Shown: positions 24,845 through 48,375 of the stretch, piece by piece
Position numbering within the stretch: position 1 is the first letter of the stretch
How the letters are laid out: each line of letters starts with the position of its first letter
Source of the DNA: Tubulanus polymorphus
Lineage: Eukaryota; Nemertea; Palaeonemertea; Tubulaniformes; Tubulanidae
Assembly: GCF_964204645.1 (NCBI RefSeq)
Contig: NC_134028.1
Span: 21,240,153 to 21,304,152 of the forward strand
DNA length: 64,000 bases
Direction: 5' to 3'
The notes under the pieces: generated by a model
What the model was told of the DNA's origin: nothing
The model's database searches: none
What the model saw: the letters and a program-made list of their open reading frames with translations, nothing else
Position numbers and translations under genes: made by a program

Positions 24845-25043
24845 TGTTTCATTTTTGGCACGAAGTGCTTAGCCGGCTATGGTGAAATATCTCGATTGGA
24901 AATTTCCCAATAAGTACGGCCTAACATTTTTAACGCTCGCTCCACGAATTCAGTTCCTGGATTTTTTCATCCAGCAGCAGTATTTGATATACGGCGATTT
25001 CCTACGTGTTTTCGGCAAGGCTCTCCGCACTTCAAACTAATAT
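24845..25043 (+). pseudogene. Degenerate relative of the exon-like segment at 8525
   Basis: Nucleotide similarity to 8525-8620 is clear (shared taagtacggcctaac/taagcacggcctaac and flanks from 24655 onward). The frame carries a stop just after the start of the similarity (ctatggtgaa against ccatggtcaa) and needs a shift to be followed. Beyond the shared part it reads open to 25043 but no longer resembles the left copy. This marks the outer limit of the transporter duplication unit on this side. Confidence 0.5.
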
Positions 25044-25922
25044 ACGAATTTCAAGAACTGTCCAATCTAATCATAATTTCTAAATAATCAATTTTCGGGT
25101 GGACGCAGTCGAGACCACCTTTTTACGTAAGTTATGTCATTCATGTGCGGACTGTAGGAATGTTGCACACTATTCGAGTGAATGCTCGGAATGCAAAACA
25201 GTATACAACGGTCAGCAGAAGTTTTGGTCGGATAATCTAATCATCGTTGTCTACTCAAAGGTTTATATGACTTAACTGGTTGACAAATGCCAGATAGTGA
25301 CAATTAGAATCGCTATGTTACCGGTATTTGTCCAGTAGTATATATCCAATTCGTCAGTAGCTTTCATCTCTAGACGTATCGGCCCCACTCCGCGCGGTTG
25401 CGCCACCGCGCGGTATTTACGCGAAGCAGCAGAACACAAACATGGCCACTCTCTCAATTTTCAATGATAGAAATCGTGTGTGCATTTCAATTATTTCGGC
25501 TGTTAGGGTTTTAAGGCACAATATAAGGTGATGATGTGATATGGCGATGTTAATTAATGATAATTCCGCAGTGAAGCTAGTCACGAACGGTGCCGATTGA
25601 GTGTACAGCTGCCAAAAACACTGAAATGTGCGTAGTTGCGTAACTATTTGCAGTGAATTGCAGACGAAACATGAAGCCTTAACGGCCGTTTAAAAATAAA
25701 TTATACCAATCGCAATTGTATAATAAAAATGAGATAGAACCTAAGTTAAAATTCTGGCCATTTCTAAAATGTTATTACTAATTTTAGTCAGTGCGGAACG
25801 TTTAGTTTTCCAACAATAATGAGGGGTGGTAGGTAGTCATGCAATTCAAGTCATCATTTATTACACGTTACTTCCGTGTTGTTGAAAATCTCACGAGTCC
25901 TGGACCAAACCCCAATGAACAA
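25044..25922. other. Unassigned interval
   Basis: No gene or named repeat recognised. A small GC-rich palindromic patch, cgcgcggttgcgccaccgcgcg, lies near 25392-25413. The minus-strand open frame 25272-25457 spans it and has no family signature. Confidence 0.4.
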
Positions 25923-26020
25923 TGTGATCTGTGTGCTGGCCACAAATGCACACAGATCACACTACACTACCCATTACACACTCCAGTACCCACAGCTTTC
26001 ATATATCCATCCAAATATTT
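25923..26020. repeat. Hairpin-bearing repeat, copy 1
   Basis: Contains an inverted pair gatctgtgtgc ... gcacacagatc with a short loop (25923-25960), followed by cactacactaccca. The complementary sequence lies at 30107-30157 with one or two differences over the first 50 bases, and weaker similarity extends to about 26020. The element sits just downstream of the stop codon of the PAN-domain gene. Its class is unknown. Confidence 0.75.
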
Positions 26021-26057
26021 AGTGTCTTTCTTCCTGGATATTCCGTTCGTCTGTCCT

Positions 26058-27188
26058 TCAATTATCAGTAACAAGAATTGTAAACAGAATCTTGTCCGCA
26101 CTTGAGAAGGTTTGTAACGGTGATGAGTTGTACAGATTACAGGATTCAGTCTCAATTGAGAATAGAACAGTAGAACACGACTGTGTTCCGAGCATCGCGC
26201 ATCGAAACACGCAATATACACTGTTGGACATGTTCTTGATTTCCTCGATTTGTTGAATGAATTTTGCCACGTCGGTACTTGCATATTCTTTGAATGTGAC
26301 TGAAAATAGAGCGATAAACAAATACTCTGGAACGCTGCTGGTGGAAATGAGAAAATAGGAGCTAGACGAATGGTAAATTAAATACTGCAAAATGATACGA
26401 CGCAAAAAGAAGCATTTTGAAGCACAATTTTAAGATTGGTAACAAGTTCCAATTGCTTTAACTTATGACGACAAAAATTGATAGTGAAACGATAATGAGA
26501 TGTCAAGTGAGAGTGGATACTGATAGATATTCTTTCTATAGGCTGAAGTATATATGAAATACCAATCCTCTAAAATGTCAAACAGTAATCATACCTTGCA
26601 TGTTTCCAGGGAGATTTCCATTACTAGATTTGTTTCGCATGAAGGCATATTTACTGGAAATGTATATCATTTCGTATGGCATTGATATGAATGTTGATCC
26701 AATAGACGGAAAATCACCGGTCTCACCAATATTAAATGCTTTATTACGCAACGAACGATATTTTCTATAAGGCGCTACGAATTGAGACGATCGATTGTAC
26801 AGTGCCTCCGACCCTCCATTCCTTCCCTCGACGCATTGAAAACCAAGCATATCATCCTTCCGAACTGGCATCCATTGCGATTGATTAAATCTACTATGGA
26901 CACTTCCCGTAGATCCAGTAGGAACGGCGAATCTATGAATAAGTGTATAGCTATTCTGTCCGGTCTGAGACTTTCTCCAAACGACCAATTCATCCAACCG
27001 CGAATTGCCCACTTGCCTGTAGTAATTGGATCCAGTTATAAACCCATCTGATGGGAATTTCACCTCATAAAACACCAATGTATAACAGTTCATAGGCTGT
27101 GTTCCTTTATCAATAGTTCCCAAACTAAATGTTGAAAATTCGTAGCCTAAAAAATTGATTGAATGTATGAATCTATTGCACATTTGAA
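26058..27188 (-). CDS. Extracellular protein with an N-terminal beta-rich region and a C-terminal PAN/apple-like domain (5' partial)
   Basis: Two minus-strand exons, 27188-26595 (donor GTATGA) and 26299-26058 (after TATTTTCAG), join in phase 1 and end at a TGA, giving about 278 residues. The upstream exon reads through an acceptor-like TAACGATAG at 27189, so a first exon, probably with the signal peptide, is missing from the model; an internal ATG lies at 27183. The first part is rich in polar and aromatic residues with motifs such as LDELVVWRKS, LIHRFAVP and RKDDMLGFQCVEG, reminiscent of secreted beta-sandwich domains; I do not name the family. The second exon has PAN-like cysteine spacing (CVFRCAMLG..SCSTVLF....SCNLYN), a fold used for protein or carbohydrate binding outside the cell. 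The role is unknown. Confidence 0.6.
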
Positions 27189-29600
27189 CTATCGTTAGAA
27201 ACGAATGATAACATAAAGGAGAGATTTCGGATTTATTGTAAAATTTTCCGAAACTAAAAGAATTAGGAATTGACGATAATCACGCAGGTTAATTTGACTC
27301 TTAAAAGTTTCGCCTATAAATTACTTAAGCCAAGGACGGGATACTAATCATAATAATACGATTTATTTTTATACCGCTCTCCACTGCGTATTAGAGCGGT
27401 TTCATGAAATGTACATAAATACATCATCCTTTGACATTCCAATAATATGTTGTTTATAAAGGTAAATTTTCACTCCAGACTTAGATTCATCAATCTCCCT
27501 ACAGCTGCGTTAATCAAAAGGTAGATAGTAAAATAGGCACCCTGTTATATCTTCTGTGTAGTCTCCCGCAAGGTTCTGTCTTGGGACCCTCCGAGGGTCA
27601 TTTTCATCAATCCCGATTATCAAAAATAAGTCAACAGTTTGATTAACGGATAGTTGCAGTTAACCTTCTTTTCTATCTGATAGAGAAGGTATACATAGGA
27701 ACAAGAAAATATTATCCAACTAGACACTGAAAAAGTCTTATTTGGGTTTTTACAAGGGACCATTACCTTGGGGTATATTTAACTAGGGGATTTTAACTGA
27801 AGTTTTTACCCGATCACATCGATCGATTTGTTGAATGACATGTTCAATAAAATCATGACAAAAACTAGTGTCAGTAGTACAATTTGATTATTTTCGCTAT
27901 TCAGGTGGTTCTGTAGATTATAGGATATACCGTTGGCAATGGCCTAGCTATTTTTATCACTGATCGGACTGTGAAAATAAAGCATCGACAAAACCACAAC
28001 GAGAAAGAAATAAGATGCAATGTTTTACTGGGAGGTGTGCTAAACCATGGAATCAGAAACTTTTACCAATTATGGACGTCCTGGACTTCTTAGAACCCTA
28101 CCCGTCCTCAATACGACTAACTAAGATATCATAATCGTATCGAAAGCAGCACTAAGGTCCATAACAGCATGTTCCCTTTTTCAGGGGCATGTAGGATGGC
28201 ACTAGTTACATGTAAGAAATCTGTACTGTAAAATTTCTAACTAACAATTTGAAATGTACAAACATAATTAGAAATTTGATTTTGGAGCCATTTACACACA
28301 ATTCGTTAATGTAATCCAAAATGGCATCCGAAGGAGCATCTGAAAGTTATGAAAATTGCTCATGGAATTTGAGCCAAAACGTTTTAAAACCACTCGCATA
28401 ATTCAACGATTTAATTTACGTGACAAGAATTTCAGCTCATTTATGCACATTTTATACAAACAATACTAGAATACAGCCATTTATAGAACCTACCACTGCA
28501 CCGACTGGAATAAACCGGCATCAGGAGAATGAATATCATTATGAACAGATGACAGCTGAATTGTTCCATCATTACCGTATCAGACCCTGTAAACCTATAA
28601 CGGGGTGGGCTTCAGAAAAAAAAAACAAATGCTCTCCTTATGATATCGAAAACCGTTTATACACAACAGCGGTTTCTAGCGACAGAAAATTCAATTCTAA
28701 ACGCACATTGTAATGAATCGAATAATGCAAATTGGTTGAAATCTGTGACTTGTTTTCGACATAGCCAAGGTCGACTTTTTCACTGCTTGCGATGCAACTC
28801 GATTGGTTACAGCTGGTCTCAAACGGGTGCGAGGTCGATGAGTCTATATGCGAAATTTAGTATTCAATTTAGTATTCAAGAGTTATGGATGAGTTGGTTT
28901 TTTATAGGATCTATTTCAAATACAGCTTAACGGTCTCACTTATAGAATTAGCTTAAAACTAATAATGTTAACGTAAAAATGACATAACATCCTTTTCTTT
29001 CATGTACCAGCCTGACAATAACTATTCTACAGTTTGGACACTATTCTACGACAATTATGAACTGAGATTAATGAACTGCAGGATCATTGGGAGATTCTTT
29101 TGTACACGTAGGCATATTTTCGAAATGCGTACAAGTAAATTGACTAAACGTCAGGCCTGTCTAATTTTTAGACATGCAGGTGTCAGAGATCGACTGACAG
29201 ATCTAGAAATACTTTCAATTATTTCTGCAGTTCTCTCTTGTTCCCAACGAGAATCAGACGAACAAAATTTCACTTGATTCCATTGAGCAGAACTATTCAT
29301 CTCCTCTCTGTTAGTTTTGGAAACCACAAGTAAGTAGATGAATCTATCATGATATTATTTCAAAACCTGTCAAATTCATGACTCGTATACCAATTTCAAG
29401 AGTTATGCGCGTTCAACAGTTGTTTGAATTTAATCTGTGGGTTCTGCAGTTGTTTGAGTTTAATCTGACTGGTATTCCTTTACTACCAGTCGCAATTACA
29501 TCCTTTCCTAGGTTATTGTGCTGTAAGGGAGGTTTTTTTCTATTTAGCTTATTGTTTCTTCTAGACAGTCCATCATTCAATACCGTACTGTATTAATTCT
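27189..29600. other. Gene-poor interval upstream of the aminopeptidase
   Basis: No exon could be supported on either strand. It should hold the missing first exon of the PAN-domain gene (minus) and the promoter of the aminopeptidase (plus). A tgctgcag at 29613-29620 resembles an acceptor, so a 5' untranslated exon further upstream is possible. Confidence 0.4.
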
Positions 29601-29639
29601 TCCTTTTATCTATGCTGCAGGTTATCTATATACCCTGAG

Positions 29640-40898
<11,259 letters not shown>

Positions 40899-41712
40899 AA
40901 TGTAGCAAGTAATTTTCGCTGGTTTCCTCAGATTTTCAAACTCTATTTCATCGATTAATGGTTGACTCTAGTTTAGGTATGGAACGTCGCGATCACACGA
41001 GCGTATTTGACCCGCTCCAAGTGTGACCCGTATAAGATTAGGTCCGGGCCAACCGTTCACACAGGTTCCGCCGAATTTCAGAGATTCGAAAAAGGACCGT
41101 TCCATAGGATATGACAAAAATATTTTCGAAAAGGGCACTTCTCCAAAATTTCTGGGCTCCCTTCTAAGTACGGCCCTCGAAGTGACCCAGTTCACTTGCC
41201 GCAGCATTGTTTGATAGCACTTTTAGTAATAAGTTTATAACAAGTAGGCCTAACAAGTTTTAGTAACAACCGGGCCGGTTAAACCCTGGCCAAATCGTCT
41301 CACTGTGATCGCGGCTTCTAATTCACGTATACTGTACACTACAAAACAAGTCCTCAATGCCACGAATCGCTTCTCTAGCAAAATTGTTCGATATCATCAA
41401 ACATACAGAGGGAACCGATTTGTGGCATTGAAGATTTTCAAATTGATTAATAGCAAAACAATTCTTTGATGCCACGAATCGCGTCATTCTTTTTGGATTA
41501 TGTATTTATATAGGAAAATTTCGCCAAATTCATTCTTGTAACGGATAACATTGCTATTGATTGAAGAAAGAAGTATTGAAAATTTGAAATTATCTCGAGA
41601 AACGTTAAGTTACGATTCATATTCAATTACTTAGTTTTTTATTTCATTCTTTTTATTTGGGATTATTTTCATTCATCTATTTTTTCGGTTCTACTGTTTA
41701 TTACTGTAAAAG
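40899..41712. other. 3' flank of the aminopeptidase
   Basis: No gene recognised. A short sequence with atgccacgaatcgc occurs twice (about 41357 and 41468) and once inverted near 41419. No canonical aataaa was seen within 200 bases of the stop. Long open frames on both strands at 40968-41214 have no family motif. Confidence 0.4.
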
Positions 41713-41850
41713 CGAAATTTGTCGTGAAAACGACACGATATGTCGACATATTCATGTCGACTTGACGCGATATATCGCGATACGTCGACATAAATATGGT
41801 GACTTGTCGAGTTGGAACGCGACAACTCGAGGCCCTTTATCGCTTCCGTA
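41713..41850. mobile_element. Right half of the TACGGAAG inverted-repeat element
   Basis: Matches the last 140 bp of the complete elements at 42842-43257 and 45870-46285, ending in ctttatcgcttccgta. The left half is missing. The matching locus in the other segmental copy (56766-56911) has a left half instead. Both halves lie just outside the duplicated block, before a shared agatgttactcacac sequence. Confidence 0.8.
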
Positions 41851-42663
41851 GTCCAGAGATGTTACTCACACACGGAAGGATCCGCCGAAAGCGAAAAAGT
41901 CGCTCTAAACCCGGAAACCGACAACATAGATCCAACAGTGAAATAGGATATTACATATGACCGTTTATTAAATCAGAATTGTTTCAAGGAAATATTTCAT
42001 ATTGGATCAAACATTTTCAAATAGATATCCTTATAATAATCAATTACTCTCACACAAATCAAATACAAGATGAAACGAGATGAAAGTTAAGATTGAATCA
42101 ACGCTCACAATTTCACCATTTCCGCAACTGCCTACGGAGACCTAACCTAGGCATGTATTACGTAAAAAGATAATGATGATTACACAGAATGAAGTCGAAT
42201 TGTCATTTCAAACAGAATAATAATTAAGAGTATCTATTGCAGATAGTGAGATCACGACAGAAAATCCTGCGCGGTGACCAGCCGGTCGGTACGGCGTCAA
42301 AATCTATCAAATGTTGAAAAAGATAAATTACACACTGCACGATAATAGACGATATTTCAATAGACTACGTATCTTAGCTGGAATTGATTTTAAAAGCTAC
42401 TTCATGGAACACACGGGGCGGCGATATAATTGGACCATCAGTGATCCCGATCCCTAGAACAAGTCTTTTTTATGTTTTCATCAATTTATTCATTTTTAAA
42501 GACATCATCGTTTGGGCTGCATGCAGCCATCCATCATCGTTACAAAATTAAAATTCGGCTAAAATTACACCCATCACATACAGTGCTCATGAAAGCTCGT
42601 GCCAATGTAACTTTTCATAATTCACTTGTCCTTGAACTTTCGGTGATAAATTGAACCGAAACG

Positions 42664-42806
42664 CCAAACAACTAACTCGTAATTCGTAAAACGTAAGTCG
42701 TAAAAACGTAAGTCGTAAATCGTAAGTCGTAACGTATTGAAGGAATTGTATCAGTAACTCGTAAAACGTAACTCGTAAGTCGTAAATCGTAACTCGTAAG
42801 TCGTAT
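42664..42806. repeat. (GTAAgTCGTAAaTC)n degenerate minisatellite
   Basis: Repeats of a 7-10 bp unit built on cgtaa(c/g/a)t lie about 550 bases downstream of the receptor stop. The equivalent array is at 58264-58410 with a different unit order. On the opposite strand it yields chance frames of the YDLRFT type. Confidence 0.8.
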
Positions 42807-42841
42807 GGCCCTTGAGGAATTCCATACCATATGTACGGAAG

Positions 42842-43257
42842 TACGGAAGCGATAAGGGACCTCGAGATGTCGCGTTCAAACTCGACAAGTCGTCATATTT
42901 ATGTCGACATATCGCGATATATCGCGTCAAGTCGATACGAATATGTCGATATATCGTGACGTTTTGACGATATATTTCGTTCTCTTGACCACTTTCCTCG
43001 TGACAAGTCGACATATTCATGACGACTTGAAACTCAGTCGTCATATCACTGGTGTCCTCATCTTACATTTAAACATGTCTTCAAATGATGGCTTGTCCCG
43101 TGGAAAATGGGCGAAAAAGCGAAATTTGTCGTGAAAACGTCACGATATGTCGACAAATTCATGTCGACTGGACGCGATATATCGCGATATATCGACATAA
43201 ATATGACGACTTGTCGAGTTTGAACGCGACATCTCGAGGCTCTTTATCGCTTCCGTA
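42842..43257. mobile_element. 416-bp TACGGAAG inverted-repeat element, copy 1
   Basis: The ends tacggaagcgataagg and ccttta/ctttatcgcttccgta begin inverted repeats of roughly 150 bp, which are themselves full of small palindromes (tcgcgatatatcgcg). A single-copy middle with gatggcttgtcccgtgg lies between. The duplicate locus at 58435-58440 is an empty site (catatt). Here catatg flanks both sides, consistent with a target duplication of about 6 bp. An extra tacggaag abuts the left end. Confidence 0.88.
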
Positions 43258-43352
43258 CATATGGACTGTTGAGAAATTTATTTCAAATCCGACAACCTAC
43301 TTTTTGTCAATGCGTAACCTGAAAATGTTGCGTGGAGTCTGAAGTTTTTATT

Positions 43353-46300
43353 CTACTCAGAAATACTCGAACAGCAATCACCAATTTTGAATCCATACTT
43401 GAAGAAAGCGAAGATTCTTTTGTTAGCGATGAAAGACAAAAATATGAGAAATCCTTGAGAAGAATTGAGCACATTGAAGAAGTACCAGAGAAAATCATTA
43501 TTGACAAACGATGCAATGAATCCTATGATCCAAGTCACTCCTGTCACCAATGCCATCCGATAGAAAATAAGTGTCGTATTCCTTTTTTCTTTTGAACCTG
43601 AAGTCTTGAAAGTTGATCGACGAATTTGATGAATTGTAATTAGAAACGAAATAAAACCGACTAAATCGAGAATTCCGATCGGTAAAACGAAAGCGAACAA
43701 CAAGAAAGCGTTATGTTTGAACCAACAGGTGCGAGGGCTTCCGTAGATCATCATGGAAAAGGTGGTCACGTGGGTTGAATGGAGGAAAATACAGGGTCCG
43801 ACAATTATGATAGGAAAAATCCACACCGTTGACAAATATAAACCTAAAACCTTTCGAGAGTTGGATAATTTATCAATGCTTGAAAATGTACGCACCAGGT
43901 GAATCGCTATAGCCGCCATTGACATGAAAACGACCAACCATATAAAATGTTTTAAGGCAGCCATACCGACGCACAATAACCTGTTACTCAAACCAAATGT
44001 GGATATATGCAGCGTTTGAGCTATTGCGAGACTTATACAGAAGTTTACGATGAGTTTTCCGGGGAAAGTCAGAAGAGTCGGAAAAATGAAATAAATGACG
44101 ACAGTGACTACGAGACAAATAATCGACAGACAGCTGCACACGAACGTAATGAGAAAATCTCGATCAGTAAACAGGTCAAGGTCATCGAATCTAATTTTCG
44201 ACGTCCGACAAACCATACCCCGTCCAGGGACATGAGTTCTAATACAGTCAGTCTTTTTCGTTGAACAACTTCCGTATTTCGTCGACTTGTTTTGGCCATT
44301 GATTATCACCTGATATATGTTGAAGTGTAAAAAGTTTCCATCGTCCGTGAATTCATCTTTTTCTTCAAACTCAGTTATATTCATCTCAGTCGTTAATTCA
44401 GTTTCTCCGGTGCAGATTGTATTTTCCATTTCACTGGTCATCACAAATTCATATTCAGCAATGTTGACGTCACTTCCGTCAAGTCCAAATGAGCAATAGA
44501 GTATAGACTCATACTTGCTAACGATTCGCTTCATCTCCATGAAAGGTCTCTTAACCCCGGAAACGTCGAACTTTTCAAAAATTTCAAGCTGTCTCATGTA
44601 TGAATTATTAGAGATGGTCGTCATTTTGCCGATTTCGTTTATATTCATCCAATCTATAGCACGATTACACTTTGAATTAAACCAATATTCTAATTTATAT
44701 CTTAAATTTTCCATGAGTACACGTTGAATCTCGGTAAAACTGATGATTAACTTAACGCGTATGTGAAATCTAACCTTTGGCCAATCATTGAATTCTAGGC
44801 GACACGTGTCACCGCGTCTGAGGTATCCTCGCACACAGCCCTCGTTTCGACATGCGTATGTTTCCTTGTCGAATATTTCAGTAGTTTTAGAACACGCGAG
44901 ATCTTCAATTGGAAACAGTAAAATCCTTTGCTGATCATCAAAATGGAACGCGAGACCGTTTACGAGGTTGAAATCGAGTAGAATATTCAGACCATAAATT
45001 CTTTGTTCGTACTGTTCAGCTATACACACCAACGCGTTCTGTGCCAAATCGGGAAACTGACATCTCAAACAGTACGAGTTGCGAAAATATCTCAACTGAC
45101 CTTTAATTATAGCCGATATTGGATTATATATTTGTTTACATCTAGTTCTTAGAATTGAATTATCCGGTGTCCGTGGACACACACTATCTTGGAAAGGAAA
45201 TTTGTTTGAGCAGAGATGCAGTAATACACGTGTTAATGGAGGCTCAATAAAAATATATCGGCATTGTGGGGGTAGACGCTTTACCGGTTCATTTGCTGCC
45301 TGTCTCAGATCCTCTACGACTTCCCTGAGCACGATATTATCACCAGAACATAGAATGTTAACCAAGGCGTGTTGAAATTCACTGGTGTTTAATCCGTGAC
45401 ACATGGCGCAGTACATGTTTTTATACGGTAACCAGTTATCTCTGTACACAGGCATTTCTGTCAGTAGGTTTGAAGGCAAAGATTCGCAATTCATCTTAAT
45501 GGCCATATCTTCGGTGTAATCATCGGGACATCGGTTGATTGCAAAAAAATTATGCGGATAGCCATCCTCCATCGGTACCTCGATGCACCCGATGCTAGGA
45601 AGGTGATTTTCTATGGCGTTTCTCATCGTGCTAGACGTCGCACACTTGACGGATTTGCGGTCGCAACAATTACCTAAAACGGAGCAATCGCAGCTGTATC
45701 GAGTGCACGAATGATCGTATCTGTGACACACTGCGACACCGATTCCATCCTGATCAACTTCTACCTTTGGTCGCTCGTATATTACGGTGTTCAACTTGAT
45801 AAATGGACCGATGGGAGTTCCTTTTCCGAGTATTTCCCTACCTAAAGTATGAAACAAAATATATGTACGTACGGAAGCGATAAGGGGCCTCGAGATGTCG
45901 CGTTCCAACTCGACAAGTCGCCATATTTATGTCGATATACCGCGATATATCGCGTCAAGTCGATATGAATATGTCGATATATCGTGACGTTTTGACGACA
46001 TATTTCATTTTCTCGACCACTTTCCTCGCGACAAGTCGATATATTCATGACGACTTGAAACTCAGTCGTCATATAACTAGTGTCCTCATCTTACATTTAG
46101 ACATGTTTTCAAATGACGGCTTGTCCCGTGGAAAATGGGCGAAAAAGCGAAATTTGTCATGAAAACGTCACGATATGTCGACATATTCATATCGACTTGA
46201 CGCGATATATCGCGATATGTCGACATAAATATGGCGACTTATCGAGTTGGAACGCGACAACTCGAGGCCCTTTATCGCTTCCGTAGATATACGATATAGA

Positions 46301-47818
46301 GTAATAGACCTCAAAAAGAGCCGGGTAACTCCAATGGCAATGTTAAACACAGTTGATTTGATGTCTTCAATTTGGATATTTGCAGCTACACATAGTTTAG
46401 TTGACTATGAAACAGTACTATGCCTTTGATACCAATTTATAACTAAGTTTATATAGGAGGTGATCAATGTGTCAAAAGCTTTTGATAAATCCAAAAAACA
46501 TCCAATCGAATGCAGAACCCACCGGGGCTACACACAAAATATGATGAAAATTACGATTATAGAAAAGTTTTTCGGAAAGCTCGGTTATTTATTCCGGAAA
46601 AGAATCATTTCAATTCACAAAGAAAACGAGTTTATTCCGAATTTGAATAACTTTTCATGAATCTGTCTCCACAGGTATTCCGTACTAAAAAAACTTCATC
46701 TCTTATAATTTGGCTGATATGCTGTCTATTTAACAAAGCTTTTTGAACATTAGAAATGACCAAATACATTATTATATTGTTTTTAGCTATTAGTAACATG
46801 AAGTAAAGAATAAAGCAGTATATCCCAAACTTTCGACTTCACCCCATTAATGGATATTCAATGAATTTCAAAGAAATATATCACATTCAAGTCGAGTCCA
46901 AACTGCAAATAACCCTCTTTAACCTCTGTGAAAATTGGATATGTAGATTAAAGAGATACTTAGATATTTCAAAATCAATGAATATCGCGATTTTTTTCGC
47001 GCGGGTTAAAGGCGGGCGTAGGTCGGCCTTGCGACGGCTTGCGACTCACTGCGACCCCCAGCGAGGACATCGCAACGACTCACCGACCTACGCCACCTTG
47101 CGACTGCCAGCGACGCCAGTCGCAATGAGTCGCATATGTTCTACTTTCTGCGACGCGACGCGACCGTCGCAACCGACCTGCGTGCTGTTGCGACTGGCAG
47201 CAACTAGTCGCACACAGTCGCTGACAACAAATATCTGCATTTCATTTCCGTTAAAATGGTGTTTGAATTAGGTTCATCGAGCAAGGGACTGCAGAACTAT
47301 ATGATATTCAATCTAAACTTATGTTTTAAAAATGAGCGCAAATTATCGCAACAATAGACCTCGAGAACCCCCACAAAATGGCGCCTAGAAACTGGAAACT
47401 TCTTTAAGTTAGGCTTAATCTTAGGAATCCAGAAATCTAATCGTTTGGAATTGAAGATCATTTCTACTAATCTTTAAGAATATTTTGATAGATGACCTTT
47501 AGCAGACATGTTTGACTAGACGTCCCTTTGTATGAAAATTAACAAGAAACGTAAAAGAGTTATATAAGGTTTTCATCAAGTAAAACATCAAAATTCTTAA
47601 TTTGACTCAATGTAATTCTACAAAATCTTAACCTTTCGAATCGAATATCGAATATTGAGCGAAATCGTTTTAACTTCAAAAAATCTTTTTAGATCTTAAC
47701 GGTTTTTCAAATTATCTTAAATCTTTACTTTTCGAAACTAATAATCATAGTAAATAACGATTTACTTACATAGACATGAGAAAATCAGGAGAAATCGTAG
47801 ACGATTTGAACGTGTCAT
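43353..47818 (-). CDS. Seven-helix receptor, family B / Methuselah-adhesion type, copy 1
   Basis: Main exon 45841-43353 (stop TAG) follows a strong acceptor (CATACTTTAG). The open frame runs on into the neighbouring inverted-repeat element, so an ATG at 45908 is not the true start. A small exon 47818-47770 encodes MTRSNRLRFLLIFSCL and ends in GTAAGT in the matching phase, giving 845 residues. The ectodomain, to about residue 578, is cysteine-rich; a CDCSVLGNCCD cluster at 67-77 resembles a somatomedin-B core. Seven helices follow from FLITFVCSCL at 579, with LTFPGKLIVNFC in the first loop region, CWFKHNAFLLFAFVLP before helix 5 and NSSQGFLIFLSF in helix 7, typical of family B2 receptors. No clear GPS cleavage motif was seen. 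It should be a plasma-membrane receptor; ligand unknown. Copy 2 is at 58528-63477. Confidence 0.82.
45870..46285. mobile_element. 416-bp TACGGAAG inverted-repeat element, copy 2
   Basis: Same length and ends as 42842-43257, inserted in receptor intron 1 only 29 bp from the acceptor of the main exon. The matching intron of the other receptor (61017-61130) lacks it and instead has about 70 bp of unrelated sequence between shared flanks (tatatgtacgt and atacgatatagag). The insertion was therefore accompanied by a small deletion, or the empty copy gained sequence. Confidence 0.88.
47009..47226. repeat. GCGAC-rich GC island, inserted in receptor intron 1
   Basis: About 218 bp dense in gcgac and its complement gtcgc on a background that is otherwise AT-rich. 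It interrupts sequence that is also found at 62640 without it (both flanked by tttttttcgcgcgg on the left). It resembles in composition the ends of the element at 52174-52911. Probably a fragment of a GC-rich inverted-repeat element. The flanks do not give a clear target duplication. Confidence 0.6.
47235..47406. repeat. 170-bp dispersed repeat, receptor intron 1
   Basis: Shares with 49930-50136, 61738-61905 (inverted) and 62885-63062 a core with gagcaagggactgcag and caaaatggcgcctagaaact. The complete form at 49930-50136 shows it to be an inverted-repeat element. Here only the right end (gaaactggaaacttctt) is preserved. Confidence 0.8.
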
Positions 47819-48375
47819 TGTTAGTTGTCTGTCGTTGTCGATGTTTCTCGGTGAGCTTTCTGAAGCTCAGTTTATACTGTGACTGTCTCTTGGCGCGTTT
47901 GTGAACTGTATTCGTAGAGAAACGTGAACAAACTTCGCAGAGAAAACTTCTGTCGTGAATTAAACGTATCTCAATAAGCGATTCTAATCTAATTTTTCTG
48001 TTCTGGGTGATGGTAAAAACACGTATAGGAGGTAATCACTCCTGCATGACTCGTGCGCGTGACAATTTATATTACCTTACATTATCTTTTCATTTATTCG
48101 GAGGTAAGGATTTTCAGGAGAAATGAAATGTAACGTCGAAGGCACATTTTTTTCAAGCGATTACCATTGCACACAATTAGATTTGGAATGGAACAGAAAG
48201 AAATACGGATCATTTATCTCAATATTGGAGTATTTTCCACGTGAGAAATGATGAAATGTGACAATTCCCTTGTACAGCTTTTCTTCCTCATTTTCTACAT
48301 GCGTCATTACCGTAAACATTAACCATTATCCAAACCAACTGAGCTTCCATTCCATGTTTTATCTGATACTGTAAA

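Larger units (their letters stand above)
41853..48375. repeat. Segmental duplication, copy 1 (receptor gene block)
   Basis: Corresponds to 56985-64000 and beyond. Matching stretches include the agatgttactcacac edge, 42115-42660 with 57712-58260, the whole receptor exon, the intron ends, and the upstream flank 47700-48360 with 63360-64000. Differences are blocky: two 416-bp elements and a GCGAC-rich insert are found only here, while an insert of about 480 bp near 57230-57705 and a large inverted repeat near 61.7-63.1 kb are found only in copy 2. Confidence 0.9.

Noticed and set aside
42664-42806. CRISPR-like regularly spaced repeats
   Set aside because: Units are 7-10 bp, contiguous and degenerate, without spacers; the genome is eukaryotic.
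42751-43342. Several frames across 42.7-43.3 kb and their counterparts at 45.8-46.4 kb
   Set aside because: Palindromic inverted-repeat elements and a degenerate minisatellite, open by chance on both strands.
44007-44264. Plus-strand frames inside the receptor exon (also at 59182-59439)
   Set aside because: Antisense shadows of the receptor coding sequence, conserved for that reason alone.
45842-45908. ATG at 45908 as the start of receptor copy 1 (and 61065 for copy 2)
   Set aside because: The extra N-terminal residues come from the inverted-repeat element or from intron sequence, differ between copies, and lie upstream of a strong acceptor.
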